Source: Ruegeria sp. AD91A (GTDB taxonomy: Bacteria; Pseudomonadota; Alphaproteobacteria; Rhodobacterales; Rhodobacteraceae). Taken from it: a stretch of DNA of 64,000 nucleotides. The position numbers and the translations under genes were made by a program. Within the stretch, counting starts at the first letter, position 1. Each line of letters begins with the position of its first letter. The notes under the pieces are model-generated. The model did no database searches, had not been told where the DNA came from, and saw only the letters and a program-made list of their open reading frames with translations. The DNA lies in assembly GCF_003443535.1 (NCBI RefSeq), contig NZ_CP031947.1:620001-684000 (forward strand), in the 5' to 3' direction. Below, one piece after another: positions 53,373-62,412 of the stretch.

Positions 53373-53800
53373 TGATGACACCCAAGGAACGTGCCACGAG
53401 ATCCGCTGAAGCGATGTGGGCGAATGACCAAGCCAGCAAATGGTTCGGGATGAATCTGGTCGAAGTCGACGAAGGCCGTGCAGTCCTGACCCTGACAGTC
53501 GCGGACCATCACTGCAACGGGCACGGCATTTGCCACGGGGGCGTCACTCATGCCCTGGCCGACAGCGCCTTTGCCTTCGCCTGCAACAGCCGCAACGTGG
53601 CAACCGTCGGCCAGCATACGATGATGAGCTATCTCGCGCCCGGAAAAAAAGGGGACCTTCTGACCGCAACCGCGACAGAGGTTGCCGTCACCGGCCGCAG
53701 TGGCATCTATGACGTTCGCGTCACCAATCAAGACAACACCCTGATCGCCGAGTTTCGCGGAATGTCCCGCGCGGTTGGCGGGCAGAATTTTCAGGAATAG
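53372..53800 (+). CDS. paaI: PaaI: phenylacetyl-CoA-pathway thioesterase
   Basis: This 142-residue hotdog-fold thioesterase has the family motif NGHGICHGGVTHALADSAFAF. In phenylacetate catabolism PaaI hydrolyses CoA esters that have stalled in the pathway, freeing CoA. Tandem ATGs at 53372 and 53375 are both possible starts, the first overlapping the paaG stop. The gene is 24 bp before paaK. Confidence 0.92.
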   Translation: MMTPKERATRSAEAMWANDQASKWFGMNLVEVDEGRAVLTLTVADHHCNGHGICHGGVTHALADSAFAFACNSRNVATVGQHTMMSYLAPGKKGDLLTATATEVAVTGRSGIYDVRVTNQDNTLIAEFRGMSRAVGGQNFQE

Positions 53801-53824
53801 CTTCGCGACTGGAGGAGTGACGCG

Positions 53825-55135
53825 ATGGAAGACCTTTCCCCAAACAAAGCGGATCTGGACCCGATCGAGATCGCCTCGGTCGACGAAATCCGTGCGACGC
53901 AGCTTGAACGCCTCAAATGGTCCGTACGCCACGCCTATGAAAACGTGTCGATGTACAAGCAACGGTTCGACGAATCCGGTGTGCATCCTGACGATCTTCA
54001 GCAGCTCTCGGATCTGGCGAAGTTTCCGTTCACGTACAAGAATGATCTACGTGACAACTATCCGTTCGGCCTGTTCGCCGTTCCACGCAGCCAGATCATT
54101 CGTCTGCACGCCTCGTCCGGTACGACAGGCAAACCGACGGTGGTGGGCTACACAAAAAACGACATCGACAATTGGGCGGATCTGGGCGCAAGGTCCCTGC
54201 GCGCATCGGGGTTGCGTAAAGGTGACATGGTGCACAACGCCTATGGTTATGGGTTGTTCACCGGCGGTCTTGGCGCACATTACGGGATCGAGCGGCTTGG
54301 CGCGACCGTCGTCCCCATGTCCGGCGGGCAAACCGAAAAGCAAGTCAACCTGATCAACGACTTCCGGCCCGACGGGATCATGGTTACGCCCTCCTATATG
54401 CTCAATATCCTTGAGCAGTTCCACAAGGTGGGACTCGACCCGCGTGAAAGCTCGCTGAAGGTTGGTGTGTTCGGTGCTGAACCCTGGACTGACGCCATGC
54501 GTGCCGAAGTCGAGGCTGCGTTTGATATGCACGCGGTCGATATCTATGGCCTGTCCGAAATCATGGGGCCCGGGGTGGCCAATGAATGCGTTGAAACCAA
54601 GGACGGGCCGGTGATCTGGGAAGATCACTTCCTGCCTGAAATCATTGATCCCGCAACCGGAGAGGTCTTGCCCGATGGCGAAACCGGCGAGTTGGTGTTC
54701 ACGACCCTGACCAAGGAGGGGTTGCCGATGATACGCTATCGAACCCGCGACCTGACCTGCCTGCTGCCGGGTACAGCACGGTCCATGCGCCGCATGGCCA
54801 AGATCACCGGTCGCAGCGACGACATGATGATCCTGCGCGGTGTCAACGTCTTTCCCAGCCAGATTGAAGAACAGGTCATGGCAACAGGGGGCCTTGCCCC
54901 TTATTATCAGATCGAGCTGTACAAATCCGGCCGCATGGACGCCATGCGTGTTTTTGTTGAATCGTCCCCGGATTCCACCGACGAACTGTCCAAGACAGCC
55001 GCAGCACGGATGCTGACGAAGCGGATCAAGGACGTCGTTGGCGTCTCAACGGAAATTGTTGTAGGTGACCCCGGCGACGTCGAACGCTCTCAGGGCAAGG
55101 CGAAGCGCGTCGTCGACAATCGCGATAAGGAATAA
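53825..55135 (+). CDS. paaK: PaaK: phenylacetate-CoA ligase
   Basis: This 436-residue adenylate-forming enzyme converts phenylacetate, ATP and CoA to phenylacetyl-CoA, the first step of the pathway. The ATP loop is LHASSGTTGKPTVVGYT, followed by DIYGLSEIMGPGVA and the RYRTRDLT hinge region; GRSDDMMILRGVNVFPSQIE marks the C-terminal domain. A GGAGGAG-like site (GGAGGAGTG) precedes the ATG. It ends 3 bp before paaR. Confidence 0.94.
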   Translation: MEDLSPNKADLDPIEIASVDEIRATQLERLKWSVRHAYENVSMYKQRFDESGVHPDDLQQLSDLAKFPFTYKNDLRDNYPFGLFAVPRSQIIRLHASSGTTGKPTVVGYTKNDIDNWADLGARSLRASGLRKGDMVHNAYGYGLFTGGLGAHYGIERLGATVVPMSGGQTEKQVNLINDFRPDGIMVTPSYMLNILEQFHKVGLDPRESSLKVGVFGAEPWTDAMRAEVEAAFDMHAVDIYGLSEIMGPGVANECVETKDGPVIWEDHFLPEIIDPATGEVLPDGETGELVFTTLTKEGLPMIRYRTRDLTCLLPGTARSMRRMAKITGRSDDMMILRGVNVFPSQIEEQVMATGGLAPYYQIELYKSGRMDAMRVFVESSPDSTDELSKTAAARMLTKRIKDVVGVSTEIVVGDPGDVERSQGKAKRVVDNRDKE

Positions 55136-55138
55136 GCC

Positions 55139-55735
55139 GTGGCCCGTACAATCGCTAAAGACCACGACCAGAAGCGGGAACAAATCCTTAAAACGGCAGC
55201 CAAAGTGTTCGCCGACCAAGGGTTTGATCGCGCCTCCATGACCCTGTTGGCAAAAGAGTGCGGGATTTCCAAGGCAAACATCTACCACTACTATGACAGC
55301 AAGGATGCCATCCTGTATGACATCCTCGAAACCTACCTGCGCGAGCTTCGCGACCGCATCTGCAATGTGGACCTGAATGGCCTCACGCCTGAGCAGAAGC
55401 TGCGGAAAGCGGTACGCGAAATCCTGTTTGCCTACCAAGGCGCAGATGACGAACACCGGGTGCAGATCAGCGGCATGAGCGCATTGACCGAGGAACAACA
55501 GAAGCTTCTGCGCGGGTATCAGCTGGAATTGGTGAATTTTGTGCGCGACATCCTGAATGAACTGTCTCCGGGAGCCTTCAACGACAACAGGGACAAGCTG
55601 CGCGGCGCCACGATGTCAGTTTTTGGGATGCTGAACTGGTATTACATGTGGAACACCGGAGCAGGGTCCAGGGCCCGCGAAGACTATGCTGATCTGGTCA
55701 GCACTCTGACCGTCCATGGTATCCACAAGCTTTAG
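55139..55735 (+). CDS. paaR: PaaR: TetR-family repressor of phenylacetate genes
   Basis: This 198-residue TetR/AcrR protein has the HTH in its first 50 residues (REQILKTAAKVFADQGFDRASMTLLAKECGISKANIYHYYDSKDAILY) and an all-helical ligand domain. The start is a GTG 3 bp after paaK, so it is co-transcribed with the genes it would control. In other bacteria PaaR of this type represses paa genes until phenylacetyl-CoA appears. The palindromes at 46206 and 52527 are its likely targets. Confidence 0.88.
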   Translation: MARTIAKDHDQKREQILKTAAKVFADQGFDRASMTLLAKECGISKANIYHYYDSKDAILYDILETYLRELRDRICNVDLNGLTPEQKLRKAVREILFAYQGADDEHRVQISGMSALTEEQQKLLRGYQLELVNFVRDILNELSPGAFNDNRDKLRGATMSVFGMLNWYYMWNTGAGSRAREDYADLVSTLTVHGIHKL

Positions 55736-55832
55736 CTGTGGCCTTCGGACAAAGCTGTTCGAAATCTATCGCAGGTATGCCTGCCTTTGTCCCGTTGCCA
55801 CAGTGCCAGTTTCAGGGCCGTAACGCGTTTCC

Positions 55833-56888
55833 TCATCCTGACCAGTCAATGCGGAACTCTTCCCGAAAGGCAAAACGCGCCAGATGAGCCTCAATTACCC
55901 GTTGCCATCCGGCCAGATCACCGCGCGCCCTGGTGGCGGCGGTTACGGCCAGGCTGGAAGCGCTTGCTGAAAGGGTGACGCGGTTCCCGTCTGGAAAGCT
56001 CACACTGCCCCGCGTTTCATCGAATGTTACCTGGGCCTTGTGCGACCAGTGTTTGCAAAGCTGTTGCAGGTATTTCGACGCCGCGCCTGTCTGCGCAATT
56101 CCCGAAGCCACCTGATCGGGCAGCAGGCTGAGCCCATCAGCGGCAGCGGCCCGGATCGCCTTGGCAAACAAGGTCACATCGATATCAGTGGCCACGAATG
56201 TTGCCCCCAGATCCAGACATTTTCGCTGCATGACCGGATCCAGCGACAATATCCCTGCTGCCTTGCCTGCCGCAACGATGCGCTGGATCGCATCTAGCAC
56301 GGCCTCGATCACGTCCGGGTGCCCGGCATTGCCGATATGGCCCATATCTGCGGCCAAATCCGACGGGCCGATGAACACCCCATCGACTTCGGTCGCCAGA
56401 ATGTCGTCCAGCGCCTCCAGCCCAGGCCTGTTTTCGACCTGCACCAAAAGACAGATCTGCTCGTCCGCCGTTTTCAGATAGTCCGGTATAGCTGCAAAAC
56501 GCGAGGCCCGCGCCAAGGCGGAACCCACACCCCGAACGCCACGAGGTGGATACTGCACGGCCCGCACCAGTTCGCGCGCCTGATCGCCGCTTTCCACCAT
56601 CGGCACCAAAATGTTCTGCACGCCGGCATCGAGATATTGCTTGATCATCCAGGTCTCGCCAATCGGCAGGCGTGCGACGGGGGTACTGCCAGATCCTTCA
56701 ATCACTCTCACTTGCTCGAGGATCGAGCGCAAATCGTTTGGTGCATGCTCTCCGTCGACCAGCAGCCAGTCAAACTGCGCGGTCGCGGCGATCTCGGCGG
56801 TGTAGGCATTGGCCAAGCCGACCCAGCACCCGATCAAAGGGGTTCCCGACGTCAGCGCGGCCTTGAACGTATTGCTTGGCGCGGGCAT
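55833..56888 (-). CDS. hpaI: HpaI-type aldolase with C-terminal DUF2218-like domain
   Basis: This 351-residue protein has an HpcH/HpaI class II aldolase domain (1-about 255) that should split 4-hydroxy-2-oxoheptanedioate to pyruvate and succinic semialdehyde. R73, H48, E152 (VENRPG) and D177 (GPSDLAADMG) correspond to the active-site and metal residues. Residues about 271-351 (SKYLQQLCKHWSHK... to HLARFAFREEFRIDW) look like a complete DUF2218 domain, normally a small stand-alone protein. The junction is in frame with no internal stop. The ATG at 56888 follows AAAGG. It is the last gene of the hpa operon. Confidence 0.88.
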   Translation of the reverse strand: MPAPSNTFKAALTSGTPLIGCWVGLANAYTAEIAATAQFDWLLVDGEHAPNDLRSILEQVRVIEGSGSTPVARLPIGETWMIKQYLDAGVQNILVPMVESGDQARELVRAVQYPPRGVRGVGSALARASRFAAIPDYLKTADEQICLLVQVENRPGLEALDDILATEVDGVFIGPSDLAADMGHIGNAGHPDVIEAVLDAIQRIVAAGKAAGILSLDPVMQRKCLDLGATFVATDIDVTLFAKAIRAAAADGLSLLPDQVASGIAQTGAASKYLQQLCKHWSHKAQVTFDETRGSVSFPDGNRVTLSASASSLAVTAATRARGDLAGWQRVIEAHLARFAFREEFRIDWSG

Positions 56889-56899
56889 TGGCGAACCTT

Positions 56900-57700
56900 T
56901 CAGGCGAAATTGATATCGACTGAGCCGAACGGCCCGAAATCCGCGTGGATTTCTGTTCCCGAGGGGCATTCGACCGGGCGGATAAAGCTGCCTGACAGAA
57001 TAACCTGGCCCGGCGCGATGCTTTGACCGTATTGCGCCATACGGCGCGCCAGCCAGACGACGCTTTCGACCGGATCGTTCAGCACCCCCGCGCCCAGACC
57101 GGTTTCTTCGATTTCACCATTGCGGAAGGTCAGCGCACCAACCCATCGCAGATCAAAAGCATCGACCGGATGACGTTCTGCACCCAGAACGATACCTGCA
57201 TTGGCGGCATTATCACTGATAGTGTCAAACACCGTGCGGGCCTTGCCGGTTTCAGGATCCACACGTTGAATCCGTGTATCCAGAATTTCGATGGACGGCG
57301 CGACGTAATCCGTCGCAGCGATGATTTCTTCGCGGGACACGTTTTCTCCGCCAATGGCCGATTTCATCACCAAGGCAATTTCAGCCTCGATCCGGGGCTG
57401 AATGAATCGCCCGGCCGGAACGGTGGCACCCTGTTCAAACACCATGTCGTCAAACAGAATCCCACTATCAGGAATGTCGATGTTCAGCGCGCATTGCATG
57501 GCTTTCGAAGTCAGGCCGATCTTCCACCCAATCACTTTGCGCCCTTCGGACAGTTTCTGGCGATAGATGGCTTTCTGCACATCGTAAGCGTCATCCATGT
57601 CCATCTCGGGGTGGCGCAGACTGAGCAGGCCAATCTGTTCATGCGTGCGTTCTGCCTGCAAAAGGTCAGCGGCCGCGCGCACATGGTCTTCGGGCGTCAT
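56900..57700 (-). CDS. hpaH: HpaH: 2-oxo-hept-4-ene-1,7-dioate hydratase
   Basis: This 266-residue enzyme of the hydratase/decarboxylase family hydrates the dienoate before aldol cleavage in homoprotocatechuate catabolism. GWKIGLTSKAMQ near residue 60 and the metal-binding region with RIEAEIALVMK, then GVLNDPVESVVWLARRM, fit HpaH closely. It overlaps hpaG by 4 bp (ATGA) and lies 11 bp before hpaI. Confidence 0.93.
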   Translation of the reverse strand: MTPEDHVRAAADLLQAERTHEQIGLLSLRHPEMDMDDAYDVQKAIYRQKLSEGRKVIGWKIGLTSKAMQCALNIDIPDSGILFDDMVFEQGATVPAGRFIQPRIEAEIALVMKSAIGGENVSREEIIAATDYVAPSIEILDTRIQRVDPETGKARTVFDTISDNAANAGIVLGAERHPVDAFDLRWVGALTFRNGEIEETGLGAGVLNDPVESVVWLARRMAQYGQSIAPGQVILSGSFIRPVECPSGTEIHADFGPFGSVDINFA

Positions 57701-58551
57701 GCCTTTTCATCCTCAACCGTGTTTCGCAGCGTACCGATGCCTTCGACCGAGACCTCGACCACATCACCGGGTGCCAGATATTTCGGCGGGTCGAACCGCG
57801 CGCCCGCCCCGGTCGGTGTACCGGTCACAATGATATCGCCAGGCAGAAGCGTCATGAAAGTCGAAATATATTCAATCTCGCGCCGGATCGGGAACATCAT
57901 GCGGTTCAGTGTATCATCCTGCCGCAACTCACCATTCACGCGGGTTTGAAGACGCGCCTCATCCAGCTGGGCCGCATCCGTGAAAGGAACCAGCCACGGG
58001 CCGATGGCCCCAGAGCGGTCCCAGTTCTTGCCTTGGGTGACATTGAATTTGGCGTGCCGAACCCAGTCGCGAATGGTTCCTTCATTACACAGCGTCAGCG
58101 CGGCGATGTGGTCATACGCGTCCTGCTGCGGAATGCGACGGCCCGCCTTGCCAATCACGATGGCCACTTCGCCTTCGTAATCCAGCGTGTGGTTTTCCGG
58201 CGGGCGGATCAAAGGCCGGTTATGGCCGGTAAACCCACTGGCGAAACGCGGGAACAGCGACATGTGTTTTGGCTGCACGCTGCCATCCTTGTATTCCGCA
58301 TTCCGGTCGGGAAAGTTCACCCCGACGCAAAGGATACGTCGCGCATCCGGCATCACCATGTCATATGTAAACTCGGAATGGGTGACAGGTTTGCCGTCGG
58401 CGGCTTCTGCCAGTTGATCAAATGCACCGGCAGCGATCACCTCGTAGAGGCTGGCGTATTCGGGGAAGACCGGATTCAAAGCAATTGCACCACCGTCGGT
58501 GATTGCCCCAAAAAAACGCTCATCACCCGAAAAGAAAGTAGCAAACTTCAT
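57697..58551 (-). CDS. hpaG: HpaG-like fumarylacetoacetate-hydrolase-family protein
   Basis: This 284-residue FAH-fold enzyme has the metal-binding motif YEGEVAIVIGKAGR and the later GDIIVTGTPTGAG. In the pathway this family decarboxylates 5-oxopent-3-ene-1,2,5-tricarboxylate. E. coli HpaG has two FAH repeats; this one has a single repeat. A separate isomerase (hpaF) is present, so the decarboxylase role is the likely one. It overlaps both hpaH and the decarboxylase gene by 4 bp. Confidence 0.85.
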   Translation of the reverse strand: MKFATFFSGDERFFGAITDGGAIALNPVFPEYASLYEVIAAGAFDQLAEAADGKPVTHSEFTYDMVMPDARRILCVGVNFPDRNAEYKDGSVQPKHMSLFPRFASGFTGHNRPLIRPPENHTLDYEGEVAIVIGKAGRRIPQQDAYDHIAALTLCNEGTIRDWVRHAKFNVTQGKNWDRSGAIGPWLVPFTDAAQLDEARLQTRVNGELRQDDTLNRMMFPIRREIEYISTFMTLLPGDIIVTGTPTGAGARFDPPKYLAPGDVVEVSVEGIGTLRNTVEDEKA

Positions 58552-59945
58552 TCAATAGTCTCCCACACGTCCCGGATCACGTCCGCCGCCATCAGCACGT
58601 CATCGCGGGTGGTATCGAACTGCCCGACCTGAAAGCGGATGATTTTGCGGCCATCGAACAAGCCTTGGGTCAGGTAAATCCGGCCATCGTCATTCAGCGC
58701 GTCCACCAGACGCTGTTGCTGGGCGTCGTCCCCGGGACAGCGGAAGGAAAACAAGCTGAGGATCGGGCCGGTTGTTATCTCGAACCCCTCGATCGAACCG
58801 ATCTTTTCCGCCAGTTCGCTGGCCCATGTCACGTGGTTGCGGATGCGTTCGCGCAATCCTTCCAACCCGTATGACCGCAACAGGAACCAGATTTTCAACG
58901 CCCGGAACCTGCGGCCCAAAGGGATGGTCCACTCAGAGTAATTTGTCACCTCTGCACCGGTTGTCTTGAGGTATTCCGGTTCAATTTTCAGCGTATTGAG
59001 CTGGGGCGCGGCGTCTCGCAGGAACTGGATGGCACAATCGAATTGCGCGCCCATCCATTTATGCGGGTTGAAGACAATGCTGTCATAGCGACCGGCCCCC
59101 TGCCACAAAGCCTTGCGAAATTCCGGGCAGATCATGGCCGATCCCGCCCAAGCGGCGTCGAGATGGGTGTAGAGGTCGTATTTTTTCGCAATGTCAGCTA
59201 CGGCCATAAGGTCGTCGCAAGCCCCCACTCCTGTGCCGCCGGTAATGGCAACGATCCCGGCCGGAATATGCCCGGCGGCAATGTCATTCTGAACGGCGGC
59301 CTCAAGCGCCGAGGGAACAATCCCGAAGTTCGGCCCCTGTGTGGGCAATTTGACCAGATTGTCCTGACCAATCCCAGCGACCCAGCAGGCCCGGTCAATC
59401 GACGAATGCACCTGATCCGAACAATAAATCCGCAATGCACCCTTCGCGTTCAGACCTTCTCGGTTGCCGGTAAAGCCGGTGGCCCGTTCCCGCATGGTCA
59501 GCACTGCTGATAACGTAGCCGAAGAGGCGCTGTCCTGAATGACGCCGGTCATGCCCTCAGGCAATCCAAGGGCCTGCCGCAACCATTCGACCATGACGCC
59601 TTCAACCTCGGTCGCGGCAGGCGATGTCTGCCACAACATGCATTGCGCTGCGATAGTCGTCACCAGCATCTCGGCCAACATGGACGGGGGCGCGGCATTG
59701 GCCGGGAAATACGCAAAGAAGCGTGGATGCTGCCAATGGGTGATGCCCGGCATCACGATCCGTTCGAAATCGGCCAGGATGGCGTCCATCGGCTCGCCTG
59801 TCTCGGGTGGTACTGGCACAAGCTGGGCCGCGATTTCCCCCGGCGCGGTCTGCGCCCGCACGGGACGTTCAGCAAGTGTCTTGTGATAATCCGCCGCCCA
59901 TTTCGAGATGTGCTGACCCCAATACGAAAACGTGTCCCAGTTCAT
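58548..59945 (-). CDS. Aromatic-L-amino-acid decarboxylase (PLP group II)
   Basis: This 465-residue decarboxylase resembles DOPA/tyrosine/tryptophan decarboxylases. H180 (VHSSIDRA) would stack on PLP, D263 (HLDAAWAG) bind its pyridine nitrogen and K296 (NPHKWMG) form the Schiff base. It overlaps hpaG by 4 bp, so it is built into the homoprotocatechuate operon. A likely role is decarboxylation of tyrosine or DOPA to tyramine or dopamine, feeding hydroxyphenylacetates to the pathway. Substrate preference cannot be read from the sequence. Confidence 0.9.
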   Translation of the reverse strand: MNWDTFSYWGQHISKWAADYHKTLAERPVRAQTAPGEIAAQLVPVPPETGEPMDAILADFERIVMPGITHWQHPRFFAYFPANAAPPSMLAEMLVTTIAAQCMLWQTSPAATEVEGVMVEWLRQALGLPEGMTGVIQDSASSATLSAVLTMRERATGFTGNREGLNAKGALRIYCSDQVHSSIDRACWVAGIGQDNLVKLPTQGPNFGIVPSALEAAVQNDIAAGHIPAGIVAITGGTGVGACDDLMAVADIAKKYDLYTHLDAAWAGSAMICPEFRKALWQGAGRYDSIVFNPHKWMGAQFDCAIQFLRDAAPQLNTLKIEPEYLKTTGAEVTNYSEWTIPLGRRFRALKIWFLLRSYGLEGLRERIRNHVTWASELAEKIGSIEGFEITTGPILSLFSFRCPGDDAQQQRLVDALNDDGRIYLTQGLFDGRKIIRFQVGQFDTTRDDVLMAADVIRDVWETIE

Positions 59946-60003
59946 CTACTGACTTTCCTTTGTGACGGGATCACCGCCGAATCCTCGTGTTCCGTTGCTT
60001 GCG

Positions 60004-60846
60004 TCACACCGAAAAGCTGACATTTGCCTGACCGGTGCCAGAGCTGCCGAAATACGGGGTGTAAATGTCAATTTCACCCTTGTAGCTTCCCCAACCCAAC
60101 GCACCAAACAGCAAAGCGGTGTCATTCATGGCGCATTCGCCAGTGCATTTCGTTGCATAGTCCGGCAGCATTTCAAGGAACTCTTCAAACTTGCCCTGCT
60201 GCCACAACTCCAGAACGCGCATGTCCATCTGGCGGTTGAACTCGCCATTCACTGCATTCAACCCGTCGACCGAGCGTTCATTCGGAGTGAAGTCGTGGCT
60301 GAGCGAGCCGGACGCCAGAATGGAAACATTGCGGTCCGAACGTCGGATGCCTTCGGCAATGGCCTCGCCCCAGGCCCGGTTTTCTGCAATCGACGAGAAT
60401 TGATTGACTGCCACCGGCAATACCCGGGCATTCACACCGTCGTTGATGAAATGCATCGGCAGCAGGGTGCCGTATTCCATGCCCATGTCGGGGTGCGAAT
60501 GGCCCAGCGCCCGCTCTCCCCGTTCGCGCAGAACGTCTAGGATGGTTTCCCCAAGTTCATGATCGCCGCGATAATCGAACTCCATATCCGCCAACATATG
60601 CGGCAGTTCGTGACTGATGAATCGACCCTTGTGACGTTCTTTCGTATTCAGGTGAAACCCTTGATTGGTGATCCAATGGGTGTCGAACACAATAAACGTC
60701 TCGACCCCGCGATCTATCGCGTCCTGACGCAGGCGTTCATACCCATCAATGGCAGATTGCCGGATGCCTTTGTATTTTGGCATCGTGTGGGACATCCAGA
60801 TGCTGGGTACATGCGTAATCTTTGCGGCCTGTACTATCTTTCCCAT
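60004..60846 (-). CDS. hpaD: HpaD: 3,4-dihydroxyphenylacetate 2,3-dioxygenase
   Basis: This 280-residue extradiol dioxygenase of the LigB superfamily matches E. coli HpaD in length and layout. It opens the homoprotocatechuate ring to 5-carboxymethyl-2-hydroxymuconate semialdehyde using Fe(II). Likely iron-ligand and acid/base regions are SIWMSHTMPKYKG (about 15-27), FDTHWIT and SGSLSHDFTPNE. It lies 54 bp after hpaE and 58 bp before the decarboxylase. Confidence 0.93.
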   Translation of the reverse strand: MGKIVQAAKITHVPSIWMSHTMPKYKGIRQSAIDGYERLRQDAIDRGVETFIVFDTHWITNQGFHLNTKERHKGRFISHELPHMLADMEFDYRGDHELGETILDVLRERGERALGHSHPDMGMEYGTLLPMHFINDGVNARVLPVAVNQFSSIAENRAWGEAIAEGIRRSDRNVSILASGSLSHDFTPNERSVDGLNAVNGEFNRQMDMRVLELWQQGKFEEFLEMLPDYATKCTGECAMNDTALLFGALGWGSYKGEIDIYTPYFGSSGTGQANVSFSV

Positions 60847-60900
60847 GGCAATTCCTCCTCGTGAAATGGGCTTGCCCCAGCCGGGGTCGGCCTATGAGAT

Positions 60901-62409
60901 CTACTTACCCAACTGCATGATCTTGTGCTGACCGGTGGCAAAGCCAATGTGTTTCTGTTCCATATAGAATTCAAAGCTCCAGTCGCCGCCATCCCGGCCG
61001 ATGCCGGACGCCTTGACCCCTCCGAACGGCGTTGGCAAGTGACGTACGTTCTCCGAATTCACCCAGATCATTCCAGCCTCCAGCCTGTCTGTAAACCGAA
61101 GCGCGCGGGTCAGATCATTGGTCCAGACATAGCCGGTCAGGCCATAAGGTGTGTCGTTGGCGATCTCCAGCGCCTCGTCCTCGGTCGAGAACGGGATCGA
61201 GGTCAGGACAGGGCCAAATATCTCTTCCCGTGCGATGCGCATTTGGTTGGTGGCATTGGTGAACAGGGTCGGCCGGACAAAATAGCCCGCATCCCCCACC
61301 GTGACGCCGCCAGCGGCGACAGTTGCGCCATCTTCCTTGGCGACGTCGAAATAGCTCGTAACCTTGTTGTAGTGTTCTTCAGTCACCAACGGCCCAATCT
61401 CGGTCTCCGGGTCCAAGGGGTGGCCCACCTTGATGCTGTTGACGCGTTCAATCAGTCTGGCTTCGAATTCTTCCTTGATCGTGTCCTGCACCAGAAGTCG
61501 CGAAGACGAGGTGCAGCGTTCGCCATTGATCGAATAGATCATAAAGATCACGGCATCCAACGCGCGGTCCAGATCTGCATCGTCAAACACGACAACGGGG
61601 TTTTTTCCGCCCAATTCCAAATGGTTGCGCTTATGGGTGTCTGCGCCTTGCTTGACGATCAGACTGCCGGTACGACTTTCGCCCACAAAAGCAATGGCCT
61701 TGATCAGTTCATGCTCGCACAAAACCTTGCCAGCGTCGGGGCCAAATCCGTTGACCGTGTTCAGCACACCTTTGGGCAGCCCTGCCTGTTCGGCGATTTC
61801 CACCAGCAGGCGAGCCGTCAGAGGGGAATCCTCGGCGGGTTTGTGAACCACCGTGCAACCCGCAGCCAACGCAGGCGCGATCTTCCAGGTCGACAGCATG
61901 AACGGCGTGTTCCACGGGGTGATCACGCCAACCGGGCCAATTGGCACACGGGTCGTAACATTCATCAGTGTCGGAGACTTCAGGTGCTGCCCGTCCCGTG
62001 CCTGAATCACCTGATCCGCGAAATACCGGAAGTTCTCTGCGCCCCGCAACGCTGCCTTTGACATGAAGCGCAGAGTCTGCCCTGTGTCCCAGCACTCGCA
62101 CAGTGCTATTTCCTCGGCGCGGGCTTCAATGCCATCAGCCACATTCAACAAAATGCGACGGCGTTCGGTGGCGGGAATGTCTCGCCACTCTGCAAAGGCT
62201 GCATGAGCGGCCTTGGCTGCCGCGTCAATATCATCACCCGTGCCATGGGCAACATCACAGATCACGGATTTATCGACGGGCGAGACAGACTGAAACACTC
62301 CGGCAGATCCGTCCCGATCTTCACCCGCTATACGGTTGCGGATGCCAGTTTCCCGGAACCGGTCCAGAAAGCCGTTCAGCTTTTCGATGTTTGTGTCCAA
62401 TGCACTCAT
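60901..62409 (-). CDS. hpaE: HpaE: 5-carboxymethyl-2-hydroxymuconate semialdehyde dehydrogenase
   Basis: This 502-residue NAD-dependent aldehyde dehydrogenase has the catalytic Glu265 in LELGGKNP and Cys299 in GERCTSSSR, with the NAD site FVGESRTGS. Sequence and position between hpaF and hpaD identify HpaE. It starts 3 bp after the end of hpaF, implying translational coupling. Confidence 0.94.
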   Translation of the reverse strand: MSALDTNIEKLNGFLDRFRETGIRNRIAGEDRDGSAGVFQSVSPVDKSVICDVAHGTGDDIDAAAKAAHAAFAEWRDIPATERRRILLNVADGIEARAEEIALCECWDTGQTLRFMSKAALRGAENFRYFADQVIQARDGQHLKSPTLMNVTTRVPIGPVGVITPWNTPFMLSTWKIAPALAAGCTVVHKPAEDSPLTARLLVEIAEQAGLPKGVLNTVNGFGPDAGKVLCEHELIKAIAFVGESRTGSLIVKQGADTHKRNHLELGGKNPVVVFDDADLDRALDAVIFMIYSINGERCTSSSRLLVQDTIKEEFEARLIERVNSIKVGHPLDPETEIGPLVTEEHYNKVTSYFDVAKEDGATVAAGGVTVGDAGYFVRPTLFTNATNQMRIAREEIFGPVLTSIPFSTEDEALEIANDTPYGLTGYVWTNDLTRALRFTDRLEAGMIWVNSENVRHLPTPFGGVKASGIGRDGGDWSFEFYMEQKHIGFATGQHKIMQLGK

Positions 62410-62412
62410 GCG

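Noticed and set aside
60925..62061. A 378-codon plus-strand frame opposite hpaE
   Set aside because: It is antisense to a clear aldehyde dehydrogenase with all motifs; no recognisable product of its own.
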